DNA of 64,000 nt from Campylobacter sputorum subsp. sputorum. Its GTDB lineage: Bacteria > Campylobacterota > Campylobacteria > Campylobacterales > Campylobacteraceae. Below, piece after piece: positions 62,869 to 64,000 of the stretch; positions within the stretch are counted from its first letter, which is position 1; every line of letters starts with the position of its first letter. The position numbers were made by a program, and so were the translations under genes. Location of the stretch: the NCBI RefSeq assembly GCF_008245005.1, contig NZ_CP043427.1, positions 1,426,001 to 1,490,000 of the forward strand, written 5' to 3'. Under the pieces are notes generated by a model. It worked only from the letters and a program-made list of their open reading frames with translations. It was not told where the DNA came from and did not search any database.

Positions 62869-64000
62869 CTAAAAAATATCTGTTTTACAACTATAACAAC
62901 AACGCAAACTGGTGCAATATATCTTAAAAAGTTATACCAAATTTTAAACCAAAATCCACTCATATCTTTTTTATATAGATTATAAATTTTATTTTTATCC
63001 ATTATATAGCCAACAAAAATTGCAGTTAAAAATGCACCCAAAGGTAGCATTAAATTTGAACTAACAAAATCCAAAATATCAAAGAAACTTTTATCAAAAA
63101 ATGTAAATTTAGCACCAAAAGAAGAGTGCATAGATAAAATACACAAAGTGCTTAAAAATATAATCAAAACACCACAAAAACTTAAAGCTTTAAGGCGAGA
63201 AATTTTATATTCGTTTATTAGATAAAACACAAACGGCTCTATCATAGAAACTGCACTTGTGATTCCTGCAAAATACAATGACACGAAAAAAGTTACCGCT
63301 AAGACATTTCCAATTATGCCAATTTTTGCAAAAAGTGTCATCAAACTAACAAAAACAAGTCCCGCACCCTGAGTAGATGGATCTGCGTTAAATTCAAAAA
63401 CAAATGTAAAAACTATAAGCCCCATCATAAGACCGATTAAAATATTTATAAAAACTATACTAATGGAACTTTTTACTAAATTTGTATCATCTTCTAGAGA
63501 AGCTGCGTAAGTTGTAATACATCCGATGCCAACACAAAGTGTAAAAAACGCAAGTCCAAGAGCCGTCAAAACGACATCAAAAGTTATTTTAGAAAAATCT
63601 GGCTTAAAAAGAAAAACAAAAGCCTTGCTAAAACCTTCCATACTAAATGAGTAAATAAGCATTGCTAAAAGCAGTATAAAAAGAGTTGGCATTACATAAA
63701 CATTTAGTTTTTCTATGCCGCTTTTTATACCTTTTGAAACTACTGCTAAAGTGCTAAAAAAGGCTAAAAAATAAAAAAACAAATTTCCATTCAAATCATT
63801 TGTTATAAAATTGCCAAAAAGTTTGCCAGATGTCTCTATATCTTGAGGTAGGGCACTAAAAGATATAAAAATGTATCTTATGACCCATCCCATTATCACA
63901 AGATAAAAAGACAAAACAAAAATTCCACCAAGCATTGTAAAACCGGCATATTTCCAGTTTTTTAAATGCGACGGAGCTAAGTTTTTATACGAATTTACCG
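62865..64000 (-). CDS. NSS-family sodium:neurotransmitter-type amino acid transporter, cut by window edge
   Basis: The frame stays open past the ATG at 63935 to the window end, reading NLAPSHLKNWKYAGFTMLGG, so the true start is outside. The visible part has about ten helices typical of SNF/NSS transporters (GIFVLSFYLVIMGWVIRYIF, TALGLAFFTLCVGIGCITTY). It probably imports an amino acid with sodium. Substrate is unknown. Confidence 0.88.
   Translation of the reverse strand, partial: VNSYKNLAPSHLKNWKYAGFTMLGGIFVLSFYLVIMGWVIRYIFISFSALPQDIETSGKLFGNFITNDLNGNLFFYFLAFFSTLAVVSKGIKSGIEKLNVYVMPTLFILLLAMLIYSFSMEGFSKAFVFLFKPDFSKITFDVVLTALGLAFFTLCVGIGCITTYAASLEDDTNLVKSSISIVFINILIGLMMGLIVFTFVFEFNADPSTQGAGLVFVSLMTLFAKIGIIGNVLAVTFFVSLYFAGITSAVSMIEPFVFYLINEYKISRLKALSFCGVLIIFLSTLCILSMHSSFGAKFTFFDKSFFDILDFVSSNLMLPLGAFLTAIFVGYIMDKNKIYNLYKKDMSGFWFKIWYNFLRYIAPVCVVVIVVKQIFFS

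Noticed and set aside
1-64000. CRISPR arrays, insertion sequences and long poly-G contingency tracts
   Set aside because: I looked for spaced direct repeats, transposase motifs and G runs of eight or more and saw none.

Overview
The window is a low-GC, densely packed bacterial chromosome segment that I assign to the genus Campylobacter (Campylobacterota), outside the jejuni/coli group. The evidence is gene order and family content. Blocks matching the C. jejuni order as I remember it are: carbonic anhydrase–MscS, Bax-inhibitor–secG–frr–pyrE–RDD, slyD–fabD–mtnN–ttcA, trxB–trxA–yraN–hom–alaC … rsmI–rpmE–rsmE … queD–queE–moaA … ubiA, fdxA–ndk–yceD–rpmF–plsX–fabH, alaS–maf–pbp1A, pbp2–mreD-like–GNAT–engB–lptA–lptC–kdsC–hisB–rlpA–mltD–tatD–response regulator, and mqnD–fliQ–murB. 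Promoters are mostly Campylobacter-like, with a TATAAT-type -10 and no clear -35.

Layout. 1-2.4 kb: a 5' fragment of an NFACT/RqcH protein, then divergent leuC–mobA. 2.4-4.8 kb: the flagellar hook gene flgE behind a sigma-54 promoter. 4.8-8.4 kb: L-serine uptake and deamination (sdaC–sdaA) with a divergent YheO-like regulator that appears frameshifted at its 5' end. 8.4-16.4 kb: hemerythrin, a tiny acidic protein, an MscS channel, carbonic anhydrase, a BI-1 protein, secG, a polysaccharide deacetylase, frr, pyrE, an RDD protein and tpx. 16.4-32.5 kb: a long minus-strand block of tRNA thiolation, futalosine/SAH nucleosidase, fatty acid, thioredoxin, threonine/alanine, rRNA modification, queuosine and molybdopterin genes, plus the menaquinone prenyltransferase.

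32.6-34 kb is the only accessory-looking spot. It holds tRNA-Met(CAT), a ParE/RelE-type toxin killed by an in-frame amber codon, its intact antitoxin, and the decayed 3' end of a tyrosine recombinase, followed by AT-rich DNA without genes. This looks like the scar of an integrated element. 34-37 kb: an anaerobic ribonucleotide reductase operon in which the glycyl-radical domain of NrdD is a separate 56-residue peptide between nrdD and nrdG. I rate this the most interesting feature of the window.

37-45.4 kb: rhodanese, MsrAB fusion, uracil/xanthine permease, ferredoxin, ndk, lipid initiation genes, hemE, mscL and a Crp/Fnr-like regulator. 45.4-60.4 kb: a minus-strand cell-envelope block (PBP1A, Maf, AlaRS, PBP2, MreD-like, LptA/LptC, KdsC, RlpA, MltD) ending with a two-receiver GGDEF regulator. 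60.5-60.8 kb: a four-tRNA operon (Val-TAC, Asp-GTC, Lys-CTT, Glu-CTC). 61-64 kb: mqnD–fliQ–murB and a truncated NSS-family transporter.

Metabolically the window fits an amino-acid-using, microaerobic to anaerobic, motile or flagellar-gene-bearing bacterium. It makes menaquinone by the futalosine route (MqnD, an MTA/futalosine nucleosidase and an MqnP-like prenyltransferase are all here) and can make deoxynucleotides without oxygen.
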